Source: Prevotella sp. UBA3776
GTDB lineage: Bacteria > Bacteroidota > Bacteroidia > Bacteroidales > Bacteroidaceae
Assembly: GCA_002369515.1 (NCBI GenBank)
Contig: DFFM01000015.1
Coordinates: forward strand, 73,130 to 137,129
Length of the DNA: 64,000 nt
Direction of reading: 5' to 3'
Shown here one piece after another: positions 32,657-45,000 of this stretch. The notes below the pieces were generated by a model. It was not told the origin of the DNA and ran no database searches. It saw only the letters and a program-made list of their open reading frames with translations. The first letter of the stretch is position 1. Each line of letters starts with the position of its first letter. The position numbers and the translations under genes were made by a program.

Positions 32657-34603
32657 ATGGTAATTAAAATCACTTTCCCGGACGGTTCTGTGCGCGAATA
32701 CGAACAGGGCGTCACTGGTCATCAAATCGCAGAGAGCATTTCGCCTGCTCTCGCCCGCGACGTTGTATCTTGCGGGGTCAATGGCGAAACTGTCGAACTC
32801 AACCGCCCCATCAATGCCGATGCCACCATCGCGCTCTACAAGTTCAGCGACGACGAGGGCAAACACACCTTCTGGCACACCTCAGCCCACCTGCTCGCCG
32901 AGGCGCTCAAGGAACTCTATCCCGGCATTCAGTTCGGTTTCGGACCGGCCATCGAGAACGGATTCTTCTACGATGTGCTCCTGCCCGACGGACAGGTCAT
33001 CAAAGAGAGCGACTTCACCAAGATTGAAGACAAAATGCGCGAGCTGGCCCGCAAGGACGAGCCCGTGGTGCGCCGCGAGGTGCCCAAGGCCGAAGCACTC
33101 AAGGAGTTTGCCGACGACGGACAGACCTACAAGTGCGAGCACATCGACCAGGACCTCGAGGACGGCACCATCTCTACATACACCCAGGGCAATTTCACCG
33201 ACCTTTGCCGCGGACCCCACCTGGTCAGCACCGGAGCCATCAAGGCCATCAAGCTCACCAGCGTGGCCGGAGCCTTCTGGCGCGGCGACGCCAACCGCGA
33301 ACAGATGCAGCGCCTCTACGGCATTTCCTTCCCCAAGAAGAAGATGCTCGACGAATACCTGCTCATGCTCGAGGAAGCCAAGAAGCGCGACCACCGCAAG
33401 ATTGGCATGGAAATGGAGCTCTTCATGTTCTCCGATCGCGTAGGCAAGGGCCTCCCCATCTGGTTGCCCAAGGGCACCGAGCTGCGTCTGCGGCTGCAGG
33501 ACCACCTGCGCCGTGTGCAGAAGCGATTCGGCTACCAGGAGGTCATCACTCCCCACATCGGCTCGAAGAACCTCTACGTCACCAGCGGCCACTACGCCCA
33601 CTACGGCAAGGACTCCTTCCGCCCCATCACCACACCCGAGGAGGGCGAGGAGTACATGCTCAAACCCATGAACTGCCCCCACCACTGCGAAATCTTCGCC
33701 TCGAAGCCCCGCTCCTACCGCGAACTGCCGCTGCGCATCGCCGAGTTCGGAACGGTCTATCGCTATGAGCAGTCGGGCGAGCTCCACGGACTCACCCGTG
33801 TGCGTTCGTTCACTCAGGACGACGCCCACCTCTTCTGCCGTCCCGACCAGGTGAAGCAGGAGTTCCTCAACGTCATGGACATCATCAACATCGTGCTCAC
33901 CGCCTTCGGATTCAATTTCGAGGCGCAAATATCCCTCCGCGACCCCAACGACCACGAGAAATACGTGGGAACCGACGAGGACTGGGCACTCGCCGAGCGC
34001 GCCATCGTCGAAGCATGCCAGGAAAAGGGACTCCCCGCCAAGGTGGAGTACGGCGAGGCTGCCTTCTACGGCCCCAAGCTCGACTTCATGATCAAGGACG
34101 CCATCGGACGACGCTGGCAGCTGGGCACCATCCAGGTGGACTACAACCTGCCCAAGCGCTTCCAGCTGGAATACACCGACGAAGACAACACCAAGAAGAC
34201 GCCCGTCATGATCCATCGCGCACCCTTCGGCTCCATGGAGCGCTTCACCGCCGTGCTCATCGAGCACACTGCCGGACACTTCCCGCTCTGGCTCACGCCC
34301 GACCAGGTGGCCATCCTGCCACTCTCCGAGAAGTACAACGATTATGCCCGCGAAGTGGCCCGCCAATTCGACCTTCAGGGGGTGCGCGCCACCATCGACC
34401 TGCGCAACGAGAAGCTTGGCCGCAAGATACGCGACAACGAGCTCAAGCGTGTGCCCTACATGGTCATTGTGGGTGAGAAGGAGGCCGCCGACGGACTCGT
34501 CAGCATGCGCCAGCAGGGCGGAGGCGAGCAGGCCACCATGTCCATCCAGGACTTCATCGACAAGATCAACGGCGAAGTGGCCGAAATGACCAAGGACTTC
34601 TAG
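32657..34603 (+). CDS. thrS: threonyl-tRNA synthetase
   Basis: A 648-residue enzyme with an N-terminal TGS domain (about 1-60), an editing domain ([24 protein letters not shown]), a class II catalytic domain with [34 protein letters not shown] and [15 protein letters not shown], and a C-terminal anticodon-binding domain. The metal-binding Cys and His are present. It heads the conserved thrS-infC-rpmI-rplT group. The spacer to infC is 459 bp, unusually long, and filled with inverted repeats. Confidence 0.98.
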   Translation: MVIKITFPDGSVREYEQGVTGHQIAESISPALARDVVSCGVNGETVELNRPINADATIALYKFSDDEGKHTFWHTSAHLLAEALKELYPGIQFGFGPAIENGFFYDVLLPDGQVIKESDFTKIEDKMRELARKDEPVVRREVPKAEALKEFADDGQTYKCEHIDQDLEDGTISTYTQGNFTDLCRGPHLVSTGAIKAIKLTSVAGAFWRGDANREQMQRLYGISFPKKKMLDEYLLMLEEAKKRDHRKIGMEMELFMFSDRVGKGLPIWLPKGTELRLRLQDHLRRVQKRFGYQEVITPHIGSKNLYVTSGHYAHYGKDSFRPITTPEEGEEYMLKPMNCPHHCEIFASKPRSYRELPLRIAEFGTVYRYEQSGELHGLTRVRSFTQDDAHLFCRPDQVKQEFLNVMDIINIVLTAFGFNFEAQISLRDPNDHEKYVGTDEDWALAERAIVEACQEKGLPAKVEYGEAAFYGPKLDFMIKDAIGRRWQLGTIQVDYNLPKRFQLEYTDEDNTKKTPVMIHRAPFGSMERFTAVLIEHTAGHFPLWLTPDQVAILPLSEKYNDYAREVARQFDLQGVRATIDLRNEKLGRKIRDNELKRVPYMVIVGEKEAADGLVSMRQQGGGEQATMSIQDFIDKINGEVAEMTKDF

Positions 34604-34664
34604 TCAACCTCAAGGCTGGCTTTAGATCATAATGACTGGTTTTATCACAGATAGACTGGTTTTT

Positions 34665-34756
34665 AAAGAAAGAAATTAGAATAGTTGGAATAATTACTCC
34701 ATAAAAAAATGAAAATTCTTGGAGAGAATTATTCCAACTATTCTTATTTCTTTCTT
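34665..34756. repeat. long AT-rich inverted repeat between thrS and infC
   Basis: Arms of 36 bases (AAAGAAAGAAATTAGAATAG and on; complement ends CTATTCTTATTTCTTTCTT) pair with four or so mismatches around a 20-base loop. A T/A-rich hairpin of this size could form in the thrS transcript. Confidence 0.75.
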
Positions 34757-34793
34757 AAGATATGGTAAAACAACAACTTGGTACAAATATTAA

Positions 34794-34890
34794 GAAACGA
34801 ATGAGAATAATTAGAATAATTCTGGCCACGAATGAAATAATAATCATTCGCATTCGTGAGTTAATTATTCTCATTATTCTCATTCGTTTC
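34794..34890. repeat. second AT-rich inverted repeat between thrS and infC
   Basis: GAAACGAATGAGAATAATTA at the left pairs with TTATTCTCATTCGTTTC-type sequence at the right over 28 bases with about two mismatches. A third related half (TTATTCTAATTATTCTAATT) lies at 34917-34950. Confidence 0.7.
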
Positions 34891-35030
34891 CGTCTAATTA
34901 TTTCAGCCATTTTTTTGGAGTTATTATTCTAATTATTCTAATTTCTTTCCTAACCTCAACCTACTGTTAAAAAAACGTAATCTATTAAAATAAGTTACTA
35001 TTACTTAACCCCTAACTACCAAAATTTCAC

Positions 35031-35038
35031 TACCTTTG
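35031..35038 (+). promoter_or_regulatory. -7 box TACCTTTG for infC
   Basis: A consensus -7 element lies 25 bases before the infC start, so infC-rpmI-rplT may be expressed independently of thrS. Confidence 0.6.
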
Positions 35039-35062
35039 CACCCGCTTATCAAAGAAAGTTGA

Positions 35063-35773
35063 ATGAAGAACGACAAAAAAGGACCTCAGTACCGCGTCAA
35101 TGAGCAAATCAGAGTGCGCGAAGTACGAATCGTTGGAGACAACGGCAACATAGTCATGCCCACACGCCAGGCTCTCGACATGGCGCGCCAGCAAGGCGTT
35201 GACCTTGTGGAGATTTCGCCCAATGCCAACCCGCCCGTTTGTCGAATCATCGACTACAGCAAGTTCCTCTACCAGCAGAAGAAACGCGCCAAGGAACTCA
35301 AGCAGAAGCAAGTGAAACAGGAAGTCAAGGAGATTCGTTTCGGACCCCAAACCGACGACCACGACTACAACTTCAAACTCAAACACGCCAAGGAGTTCCT
35401 CGAAGAAGGCAACAAGGTGCGTGCCTACGTGTTCTTCCGCGGACGCTCCATACTCTTCAAGGAGCAGGGAGAGGTGCTCCTGCTGCGCTTTGCCAACGAC
35501 CTGGAGGAATACGGCAAGGTGGAGTCCATGCCATCGCTCGAAGGCAAGAAGATGTTTCTCTACCTCTCGCCCAAAAAGACGGCAGTGGTGAAGAAAAGCC
35601 AGCAGAAGCGCGACAACGAGCGCCGCGAGGCCGAAGCCCGCGAGGCTGAGCGCAAAAGCCGCGAGGAGAATGCCCCCGACACCGACGACTCCGACGACAT
35701 GCCCGCCAACGGCGGACTCTTTGCCAACATCAAGGGTGGCGACGAACTGCTCAAGAAACTCAAGGAGAGCTGA
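35063..35773 (+). CDS. infC: translation initiation factor IF-3
   Basis: A 236-residue protein, longer than the 180-residue E. coli IF-3. The N-domain has [18 protein letters not shown] and [21 protein letters not shown], a linker helix follows, and the C-domain has [21 protein letters not shown]. The extra residues from about 175 are charged ([23 protein letters not shown], then [10 protein letters not shown]), a typical Bacteroidetes extension. It begins with ATG rather than the rare start used for autoregulation in E. coli. Confidence 0.96.
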   Translation: MKNDKKGPQYRVNEQIRVREVRIVGDNGNIVMPTRQALDMARQQGVDLVEISPNANPPVCRIIDYSKFLYQQKKRAKELKQKQVKQEVKEIRFGPQTDDHDYNFKLKHAKEFLEEGNKVRAYVFFRGRSILFKEQGEVLLLRFANDLEEYGKVESMPSLEGKKMFLYLSPKKTAVVKKSQQKRDNERREAEAREAERKSREENAPDTDDSDDMPANGGLFANIKGGDELLKKLKES

Positions 35774-35874
35774 CAACTCAGGGCGAACAGAAAAAAGAAC
35801 AAAGAAGAAGTGCGTAACGCCCGGTATATGCGTTGCCACATATAATAAATAACCAATTAAAACATTTAAAAAAA

Positions 35875-36072
35875 ATGCCAAAAGTAAAGACAAACTCCGG
35901 TGCAAAGAAGCGTTTCCGCTTCACCGGTACGGGTAAGATCAAGAGACATCACGCTTACCACAGCCACATTCTCACAAAGAAAACAAAGAAGCAAAAGCGC
36001 AACCTCGTTCACGACGCCATCGTCGATAAGAGCAACATCAAGCAGGTGCGCGATCTGCTGTGTCTCCGTTAA
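35875..36072 (+). CDS. rpmI: 50S ribosomal protein L35
   Basis: A 65-residue basic protein starting [21 protein letters not shown]. The longer frame upstream is not conserved; ATG 35875 is the family start. It lies between infC and rplT as in most bacteria. Confidence 0.97.
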   Translation: MPKVKTNSGAKKRFRFTGTGKIKRHHAYHSHILTKKTKKQKRNLVHDAIVDKSNIKQVRDLLCLR

Positions 36073-36107
36073 AACCTATTGTCGAACATTTTAAAGAGTA
36101 AAAAACT

Positions 36108-36452
36108 ATGCCAAGATCAGTAAATCATGTTGCTTCAAGAGCAAAGCGCAAAAGAATCTTAAAGCTCACACGTGGCTACTTCGGAGCCAGAAAAAATGTT
36201 TGGACAGTAGCCAAAAACACATGGGAGAAGGGTCTCACCTACGCCTATCGTGACCGCCGCACCAAGAAGCGCAACTTCCGCGCTCTCTGGATTCAGCGCA
36301 TCAACGCTGCCGCTCGTCTCGAGGGACTGAGCTACTCGCAGTTCATGGGCAAGCTCAGCAAGGCCGGCATCGAAATCAACCGCAAGGTGCTCGCTGACCT
36401 CGCCGTCAACAACCCCGAGGCTTTCAAGGCCATCGTGGAGAAGGTGAAGTAA
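36108..36452 (+). CDS. rplT: 50S ribosomal protein L20
   Basis: A 114-residue basic protein starting [20 protein letters not shown], with [27 protein letters not shown] near the end. It is the last gene of the cluster. An inverted repeat at 36511-36568 ends the unit. Confidence 0.98.
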   Translation: MPRSVNHVASRAKRKRILKLTRGYFGARKNVWTVAKNTWEKGLTYAYRDRRTKKRNFRALWIQRINAAARLEGLSYSQFMGKLSKAGIEINRKVLADLAVNNPEAFKAIVEKVK

Positions 36453-36510
36453 TCACCAGGTTGGGATGAATGTGCCCATGGAAGGAGACAACCGTGGGCT
36501 TTCCATACCG

Positions 36511-36568
36511 AAACAGGGAAAAACAAGAAAAACAGAGGAAACGTTTTTCTTGTTTTTTCCTGTTTTTT
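36511..36568. terminator. inverted repeat after rplT
   Basis: AAACAGGGAAAAACAAGAAA and on pairs with TTTTTCTTGTTTTTTCCTGT, with a T run following. It belongs to the AAAACAGGGAAAAACAAG family seen after the GH28 gene. Confidence 0.7.
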
Positions 36569-36569
36569 T

Positions 36570-36689
36570 GTTGCCCGCCCCTCATCGCCATTGCCCTTGA
36601 GGGGGCGGGGAGATTCCGCACAGCCGAGCAGTGAGACTCTACACAGAAATCTTCCATCGCTATAAAGTCGCGGTTACTACTTTGATGGC
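36570..36689. repeat. degraded type 2 fragments after rplT
   Basis: The block contains CGCCCCTCATCGCC and GAGGGGGCGGGGAGATTCCG, which look like a decayed type 2 element. Further fragments lie at 36800-36860 (GACCCCGCCCCGGCC, CGCCCCTACAGGGGTGGGG). The spacer 36453-37137 has no supported gene. Confidence 0.55.
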
Positions 36690-36790
36690 ACCGAGACTCA
36701 GCTCGGTTCTCCCCTCCCCTCAAGGGGAAAGGCTACGGGTAGGCGAGCTTGCTCGGGAATGGCGGTAAGGGGTGGGGTCTGTAATATTGC
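36690..36790. repeat. chimeric repeat: type 2 ends around the type 1 33-bp module
   Basis: GACTCAGCTCGGTTCTCCC (the complement of a type 2 core) is followed by CCCTCAAGGGGAAAGGCTAC, which starts the 33-bp type 1 module (36728-36760), then by GGGGTGGGGTCTGTAAT, a type 2 end. The module sits inside a type 2 element. Confidence 0.72.
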
Positions 36791-36957
36791 TATTTTGCGA
36801 AATAAATACAGACCCCGCCCCGGCCTACGCCCACCCCGCCCCTACAGGGGTGGGGAGCGGCTGGCGCATCGGAAGCATGAAGAGTGCCTTGACCGAAGTG
36901 AAAAATACAGGCTAGTGAAACTTGAATTAGACATTTAACATGACTGCACTTGAAGAT

Positions 36958-37076
36958 GTGACCGTAAACGGCCTTTCAAAAACAAAGAAACACAAAGAAA
37001 TACAAAGAAAAACATGACGGTTTTTCAACTGTTTTCCTGGGTTTTAATTGGTTTTTGAAAGGCCGTTTACGGTCAC
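36958..37076. repeat. 119-bp inverted repeat, GTGACCGTAAACGGCC ends
   Basis: Perfect 26-base arms (GTGACCGTAAACGGCCTTTC and on) flank an A/T-rich core with several AAACACAAAGAAA repeats. It sits 60 bases downstream of the M13 peptidase on the minus strand and could stop its transcription, but it looks like a mobile or MITE-like repeat. Confidence 0.7.
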
Positions 37077-37137
37077 TTCTTTTTAGTACGTTCACATGTA
37101 GTGTGTATGTACTTTCTTCAGCAATACATGAAATGGA

Positions 37138-39165
37138 TTACCAGAGCTGCAGTCGCTGGCTCTTGGGAATGAACATCTTGTTGGCTTCGGTCACGCCGAA
37201 GGCGTCGTACCACATGTCGATGTGGGGGAGGGCACCGTTCACTCGCCACTCGCCGAGGGCGTGTGGGTCGCTCTTGGTGCGGTTGCGTATTTCGGCTTCG
37301 GTGATGTTCTGTCCCCACACGCCGGCGTAGGCCAGGAAGAAGCGCTGTTCGGGGGTGAAACCGTCGATGGTGCCGAGAGGAGCCTCGCGTGTGGCGTTCT
37401 TGAAGGCGGTGAAGGCCACCTGCAGTCCGCCGTGGTCGGCCAGGTTCTCACCCAGGGTGAGCTTGCCGTTGGCGTTGAGGTCGGGGAGCACCTTGATGGC
37501 CGAGAAGAAGTCGGCGTACTTGCTGGTGCGGGCCACGAAGTTCTTGCCGTCGCTCTCGGTCCACCAGTCCTTCATGTTGCCGTCCTTGTCGTACTGTCGG
37601 CCCTGGTCGTCGAATCCGTGGGTCATTTCGTGACCGATGACCACGCCAATGGCGCCGTAGTTGAAGGCATCGTCGGCGGTGGCGTCGAAGAAGGGATACT
37701 GCAGGATGCCAGCGGGGAAGCAAATCTCGTTGGTGGTGGGGTTGTAGTAGGCGTTGACGGTTTGGGGCGTCATGTACCACTCGTCGCGATCGACGGGCTT
37801 GCCTGCGTTTTTCTCAATTTGGAAGTCGTTCCAGAACTTGCGGCAGATTTGTGCGTTCTCGTAGAATGAGAGCTGCGGATCGACGGTGAGTCGGCTCATG
37901 TCCTTCCACTTGTTGGGGTAGCCAATCTTCACGTAGAAGGTGTTGAGCTTTTCGTGTGCTGCCTGCTTGGTGGTGTCGCTCATCCAGTCCTGTGCGTCGA
38001 TGCGCTCGCCGAGTGCAATCTGCAGGTTGCGCACCAGTTTCTCCATGCGCTCCTTTGAGGCGGCGGGGAAGTAGCGCTCGGCGTACATCTTGCCGAGGGC
38101 CTCGCCGAAGACACCCTCCACTTGGGAGGTGGCCAGTTTCCAGCGGGGATGGTTCTGCTTGCGTCCGCTCATGGTGCGTCCGTAGAAGTCGAATTGTGCC
38201 TCGACGATTTCGTCGCTCAGATAGTTGGACGCGTTGTTGATGGCGTCCCACTCGATGTAGGCGCGCAGCTCCTCGGGGGTCATGGATGCGACGATGGCGT
38301 CGGCACCCTGTACGAAGGCCGGCTGGCCTACGACGAGTGTGCGGAAGTAGTCGGTCTTCACGCCCTCGGCGTTGAGCCACTGTGTGAGTCGCATGTTGGG
38401 ATACTTCTCTTCAAATTCAGTGAGCGACATCTTGTTGTAGTTGGCCACTGGGTCGCGCAGCTCGGTGCGGCTTTTCGACACCTTGGCCAGGTCGGTTTCC
38501 ATGCGCATGATGTGCTGCATTTTCTGCTGTGCGGCCTTCTCCTTGAATCCGAAGAGCTTGAACATGCGTACGATGTGCTTCTTGTAGGCTTCGCGTATGG
38601 CGGTGGTGGCCTCGTCGGTTTCCAGATAGTAGTCCTTCAGGCCGAGTGTCAGTCCGGCTTGGCTCACGGAGAGGATGTTGTTCTTGCTGTCTTTCTCGTC
38701 GGCTCCGAAGTAGGTGCTGATGACGCTTCCGTAGCCGAAGGCGGCATACTTGAGCTGCAGCGCCTGTAGAGCAAATTTGGTTTTGGCCTTCTCTATTTCC
38801 TTGATGAGGGGCATGACGGGTTTCACTCCCTCGCGGTTGCGGCGCACGGAGTCCATGGCGAGTTTGTAGTAGTCGCTCATTTTCTGCTCGTTGGTGCCCT
38901 TGGTGTAGGTTTTCTGGAGCAGATCGGTGAGGATGGTGTTGATGCGTTTGTTGTTGTCCTGGGCCAACTGGTCGAAGCTGCCGAAACGCGAGTAGGCTGC
39001 GGGCAGTGGATTGTTTTTCATCCATCCGCCGCAGGCAAACTGGTAGAAGTCGTCGCCGGCCTTGACACTCTGGTTGAGGTTGTCGAGCTTGATGCCCGAC
39101 TGCAGCTGTGCCGATGCGGCTACAGTCATGCTTGCAATTGCCATTGTTAGAACTAGTTTTTTCAT
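37138..39165 (-). CDS. M13 family zinc metallopeptidase (PepO/neprilysin-like), secreted
   Basis: The 675-residue protein has a signal peptide (MKKLVLTMAIASMTVAASAQ). The C-terminal domain carries the zinc site VIGHEMTHGFDDQGRQYD (HExxH) and ENLADHGGLQVAF (third zinc ligand Glu plus Asp). NAYYNPTTNEICFPAGILQYPFFD is the substrate-binding region of M13 enzymes. It should cut short peptides in the periplasm or at the cell surface. The length fits the family. It is monocistronic; the ABC-F gene is 116 bases upstream. Confidence 0.96.
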   Translation of the reverse strand: MKKLVLTMAIASMTVAASAQLQSGIKLDNLNQSVKAGDDFYQFACGGWMKNNPLPAAYSRFGSFDQLAQDNNKRINTILTDLLQKTYTKGTNEQKMSDYYKLAMDSVRRNREGVKPVMPLIKEIEKAKTKFALQALQLKYAAFGYGSVISTYFGADEKDSKNNILSVSQAGLTLGLKDYYLETDEATTAIREAYKKHIVRMFKLFGFKEKAAQQKMQHIMRMETDLAKVSKSRTELRDPVANYNKMSLTEFEEKYPNMRLTQWLNAEGVKTDYFRTLVVGQPAFVQGADAIVASMTPEELRAYIEWDAINNASNYLSDEIVEAQFDFYGRTMSGRKQNHPRWKLATSQVEGVFGEALGKMYAERYFPAASKERMEKLVRNLQIALGERIDAQDWMSDTTKQAAHEKLNTFYVKIGYPNKWKDMSRLTVDPQLSFYENAQICRKFWNDFQIEKNAGKPVDRDEWYMTPQTVNAYYNPTTNEICFPAGILQYPFFDATADDAFNYGAIGVVIGHEMTHGFDDQGRQYDKDGNMKDWWTESDGKNFVARTSKYADFFSAIKVLPDLNANGKLTLGENLADHGGLQVAFTAFKNATREAPLGTIDGFTPEQRFFLAYAGVWGQNITEAEIRNRTKSDPHALGEWRVNGALPHIDMWYDAFGVTEANKMFIPKSQRLQLW

Positions 39166-39199
39166 GTTTTTTTATTTTTGGTGTTTTGGGGAGTTCTTT

Positions 39200-39281
39200 C
39201 TTTTGGGGGGCGGGGTTTTCCCGGGGATTCCGGATATTCTGGAGTTTCCGGAGATTCCGGGGTTTCCGGGGGGCCGGGTTT

Positions 39282-39285
<4 letters not shown>
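39200..39285. repeat. degenerate tandem repeat, TTCCGGAGA/TTCCGGGG unit
   Basis: About seven imperfect 8-9 bp units (CCCGGGGATTCCGGATATTC and following) lie between the ABC-F and M13 genes. The right end runs into the last codons of the ABC-F gene. Confidence 0.65.
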
Positions 39286-41864
<2,579 letters not shown>

Positions 41865-41869
41865 GAGTG

Positions 41870-41877
41870 CAAAGGTA
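41870..41877 (-). promoter_or_regulatory. -7 box TACCTTTG for the ABC-F gene
   Basis: The box on the minus strand ends only five bases before the ATG at 41864, so the transcript would be leaderless or nearly so. Confidence 0.55.
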
Positions 41878-41990
41878 CAAAAAAACAATGTTATAAAAAC
41901 ATTTTCCAAAACCAAAATTCCACAAACGGGTGACAATTTGGAGGAAAGGGAACGGCTGTCGGTCGTTGGGACGTTTTTCGGGGCATGAAA

Positions 41991-42033
41991 AAGCATCGCC
42001 AAGACTCCATGCGTTGGGGTCTTGGCGATGCTT
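41991..42033 (-). terminator. intrinsic terminator of the CotH/dockerin gene
   Basis: Perfect 15-base arms (AAGCATCGCCAAGAC and GTCTTGGCGATGCTT) with a 13-base loop; on the minus strand the stem is followed by TTTTT. It lies 37 bases after the stop codon of the CotH gene. Confidence 0.85.
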
Positions 42034-42069
42034 CGTGTTGTTTTGAGTGCAGCGGGATGGCCCGTGTCT

Positions 42070-45000
42070 TTACTCCGGGTCGGCCGAATCCCACGCAGCA
42101 TTCTTTGTGGCTGCTGCCCCTGTGGTGACGGGCTTGCCCACAATGATGTTCACGATGGAGACGGCGTCGGCAATGTCAACGTCGTTGTCGAGGTTGACGT
42201 CGGCCACATTGATGTTGAACTTGAGGTTGGGCTTGCCCACAATGTAGTTGACGATGGCCACGGCATCGGCAATGTCGAGGCTTCCGTCTTCGTTGACGTC
42301 GCCAATGAGCAGGTTGTTGGCTTCAGCCAGCTCGTTGAACTTCCTGTCGAGGTAGGCGAAACGGGTGTCGAGATAGGTTCTGATGGCTGCCACCTGTTCG
42401 TCGTAAGTGCCGCTGAGCGTCCATCCTGCGCCACCTTGTGCGGTCGGCTTGTAGTTGTAGGCCATGGTTTGTGCAATCTCCTGTGCCAGGGTGGTGAGCT
42501 TGTTGTTCAGTGCGGTCTTGAGGTCGGTGGTGGCGTTGGCGCCGTAGAGGGTGTTCCATTTTTCGATGACAGCCTGCTTGAACCAATCCTGCTCCCAAAG
42601 GTCTTTCAGTTTGTTGGCCATCACCTTGTAGTCGGCCGCTGTGAATATCATGCCGTTGTAAGAGCCTTCGGTGTCGAGGTCGCTCATGTCCATGAGGTGG
42701 TTGGTGGAGTTGGCGTATGCTTTTTCGCCACCGTCGAGGGGGCCGAAGAAGAGCTTGCTGTCGGCAGCGTCGGCGCGGTAGGCGCAGATGTCGGACAGCT
42801 GCTTGTAGGCGGCCATAATCTCCGCGGAGATATACCAGTTGACGAACGAGGCCAGGTCAACGTTGTTCTGGATGTCAGCCCAGAAGGTGTTGTTGAAGTA
42901 GTTTCCTACGTTCTCTTTCAGCGTCAGTTTGCCAGCGTCGGTCAGGTCGTCGGTGTCGGGATTCTTGATGATGATGTAGGGCTGCTCGGTGGTGCCCTCC
43001 ACGTAGAGGTCGCCGTAGCCGTCGGTGCGCATATCGACCTCGCCCTTCGATGCAATCTCCACCAGCCAGTCGGTGTCCTTGTTGGCGGCGAGCACACGTC
43101 CGCTCTCCACCTTCACGCGGTCGGTAATCTGGTAGGTGCCCATGTAATGGTCGTTCACATAGACGTCGGCATACTGGCAACCCGGCGTGAAACTGAATCC
43201 CATCTGGTCGGCCAGCTCCTCGGTGAGTGCGTTGCGCAGCATGGTGGGGTCGTCGTCGTTGGCCTCGAGCACCCACTGCTTGTAAGCCCCCGACTTGGTT
43301 CCCAGGAATGCGGTCTTGCTGCCGAACTTCAGTCGGTAAGAAGGTTTCTGTGAGGTTCCGTCGCCCTTGAACTTCACGCTCACGGCTCCGGCGCCGTAGG
43401 TCTTGTCGCCTCCGATCATGTTGTTGCTGTCGAACACCTCCATGCTGGCCGTAGCGTCCCACGTGTCGGCGCTCATTGTGCTGGAAGTAATATATATGGT
43501 GGGCACGTCGGTGAGCTGAGCGTGAACGACGGGCTCATCCAGCGTAATGTCCATCCAGCCTGCAGCCTGGCTCATGGTGGTATATTGTTCCTGTAAGAAT
43601 GCTATTCGAGTAGCAATCCACTCCTTTAACTGATTATTATAAGAATCCTGGTCGGTCCATTCCTTGAAAACCTGCATGCTACCGTCTGGTGCACTGAAAG
43701 TCCAACGCTCAAAGTTGGCAGCCCAAGTTTCCTTTATTCTTTCTGAAAGTAAATCTATCTTTTCGTTCAGTTTTTGTTGCAACCCCTCGTCAACCAATTT
43801 CTGGAACAAAACGCGAAGATGATTGATAAACTCTTTGTCTAAGTATAGTTTATGCACATACCATCTGAAGGAACCATTCGCTATATCGGCAACCATTGAG
43901 TTGTCTTGAGCACACGTGATGTTGCCAAACGCCAAGTCCTTATCCCAGATAGGGCCTAAGCAGAGCTTACCATCGGCTTCCCTGTAGGCTTTAACGGTCA
44001 TATAGCCATCATAATCGGCAGTGAGCTCTGTAATAAGGATAAACTTCAACCAACTGTCCTCGTCGTTCAGTTCTCTCCAATCTTTTTGTGCATTGAGGAA
44101 AGAACTATCATCCCATCCCCAAATTTGGTAGTTCCATGTGTTTTTGAACCAATCTTGAATAGGTTGCAAGATAGCGTTTCGCTGTGTCTCGTCAGTATCA
44201 TCATCGGGTTCAGGGTTCTTTACGTTCATTTGAAGTGGGTCGGTGAAGCACATAGGTGGATCGAGCATGTCTCCGCGTCCTTGAAACTCAACATACCATC
44301 CGGTGGTTTCGTCAACGGGTATTCTGTTTGAGCCTACTTCTGCATGGTCGCTAACAATGTAAGTGCCGCGATAGTCACCATTGATGACCAAGTCCACGTG
44401 TTTATATCCGGGTACGAAATCCATACCCACTAATTCGCCCAATTCTGACATCAACGGGTCTCTAAGCATGGAATAGTCGAAGGCACTGGCCTTCAATATC
44501 CAGTTGCGCTTGCTGTAGCCTTTACCCAGCAGGTCGTGTTTGTAGTTTTGTCCCGTTACTTCGTCCTTCTTGTCAAATTTCAGCCGATATGCTCTTTTGC
44601 TCGGGTCGGCAGTGGCATTTCCGCGAACCTTGATTTGCAGGTGGTCGTCGGAGAACGATTCCAGATAGTGAGGACTTGTTTTGTCAGTCGTGGCCACTAC
44701 TTGGATGGAGGCCCTGTGATAAAGAGCTTCGTCCGTATTTCTGCTTTTGGTCAAGTCTTTGTCAAGGTCGGAAACGTCGGGGATGTCGATGTAAATGGTT
44801 GGAACATTTGTAATCTGTGCTCGAGCAGCAATTTTCGCTCCAATCGTATTTACATCGGGGGTGTCGCCGCCCTCACCACCTTCGCCAGAATTGCCGCCAC
44901 CGCCCGAAGATGTTCCTTCAAGTGAAAAACTTGGGGTTGAGCCGTCTGTCGTAGCAAAGTATCCATTGAATGCCGGAATGTCTTTTTGGCCTTCGCCGCC

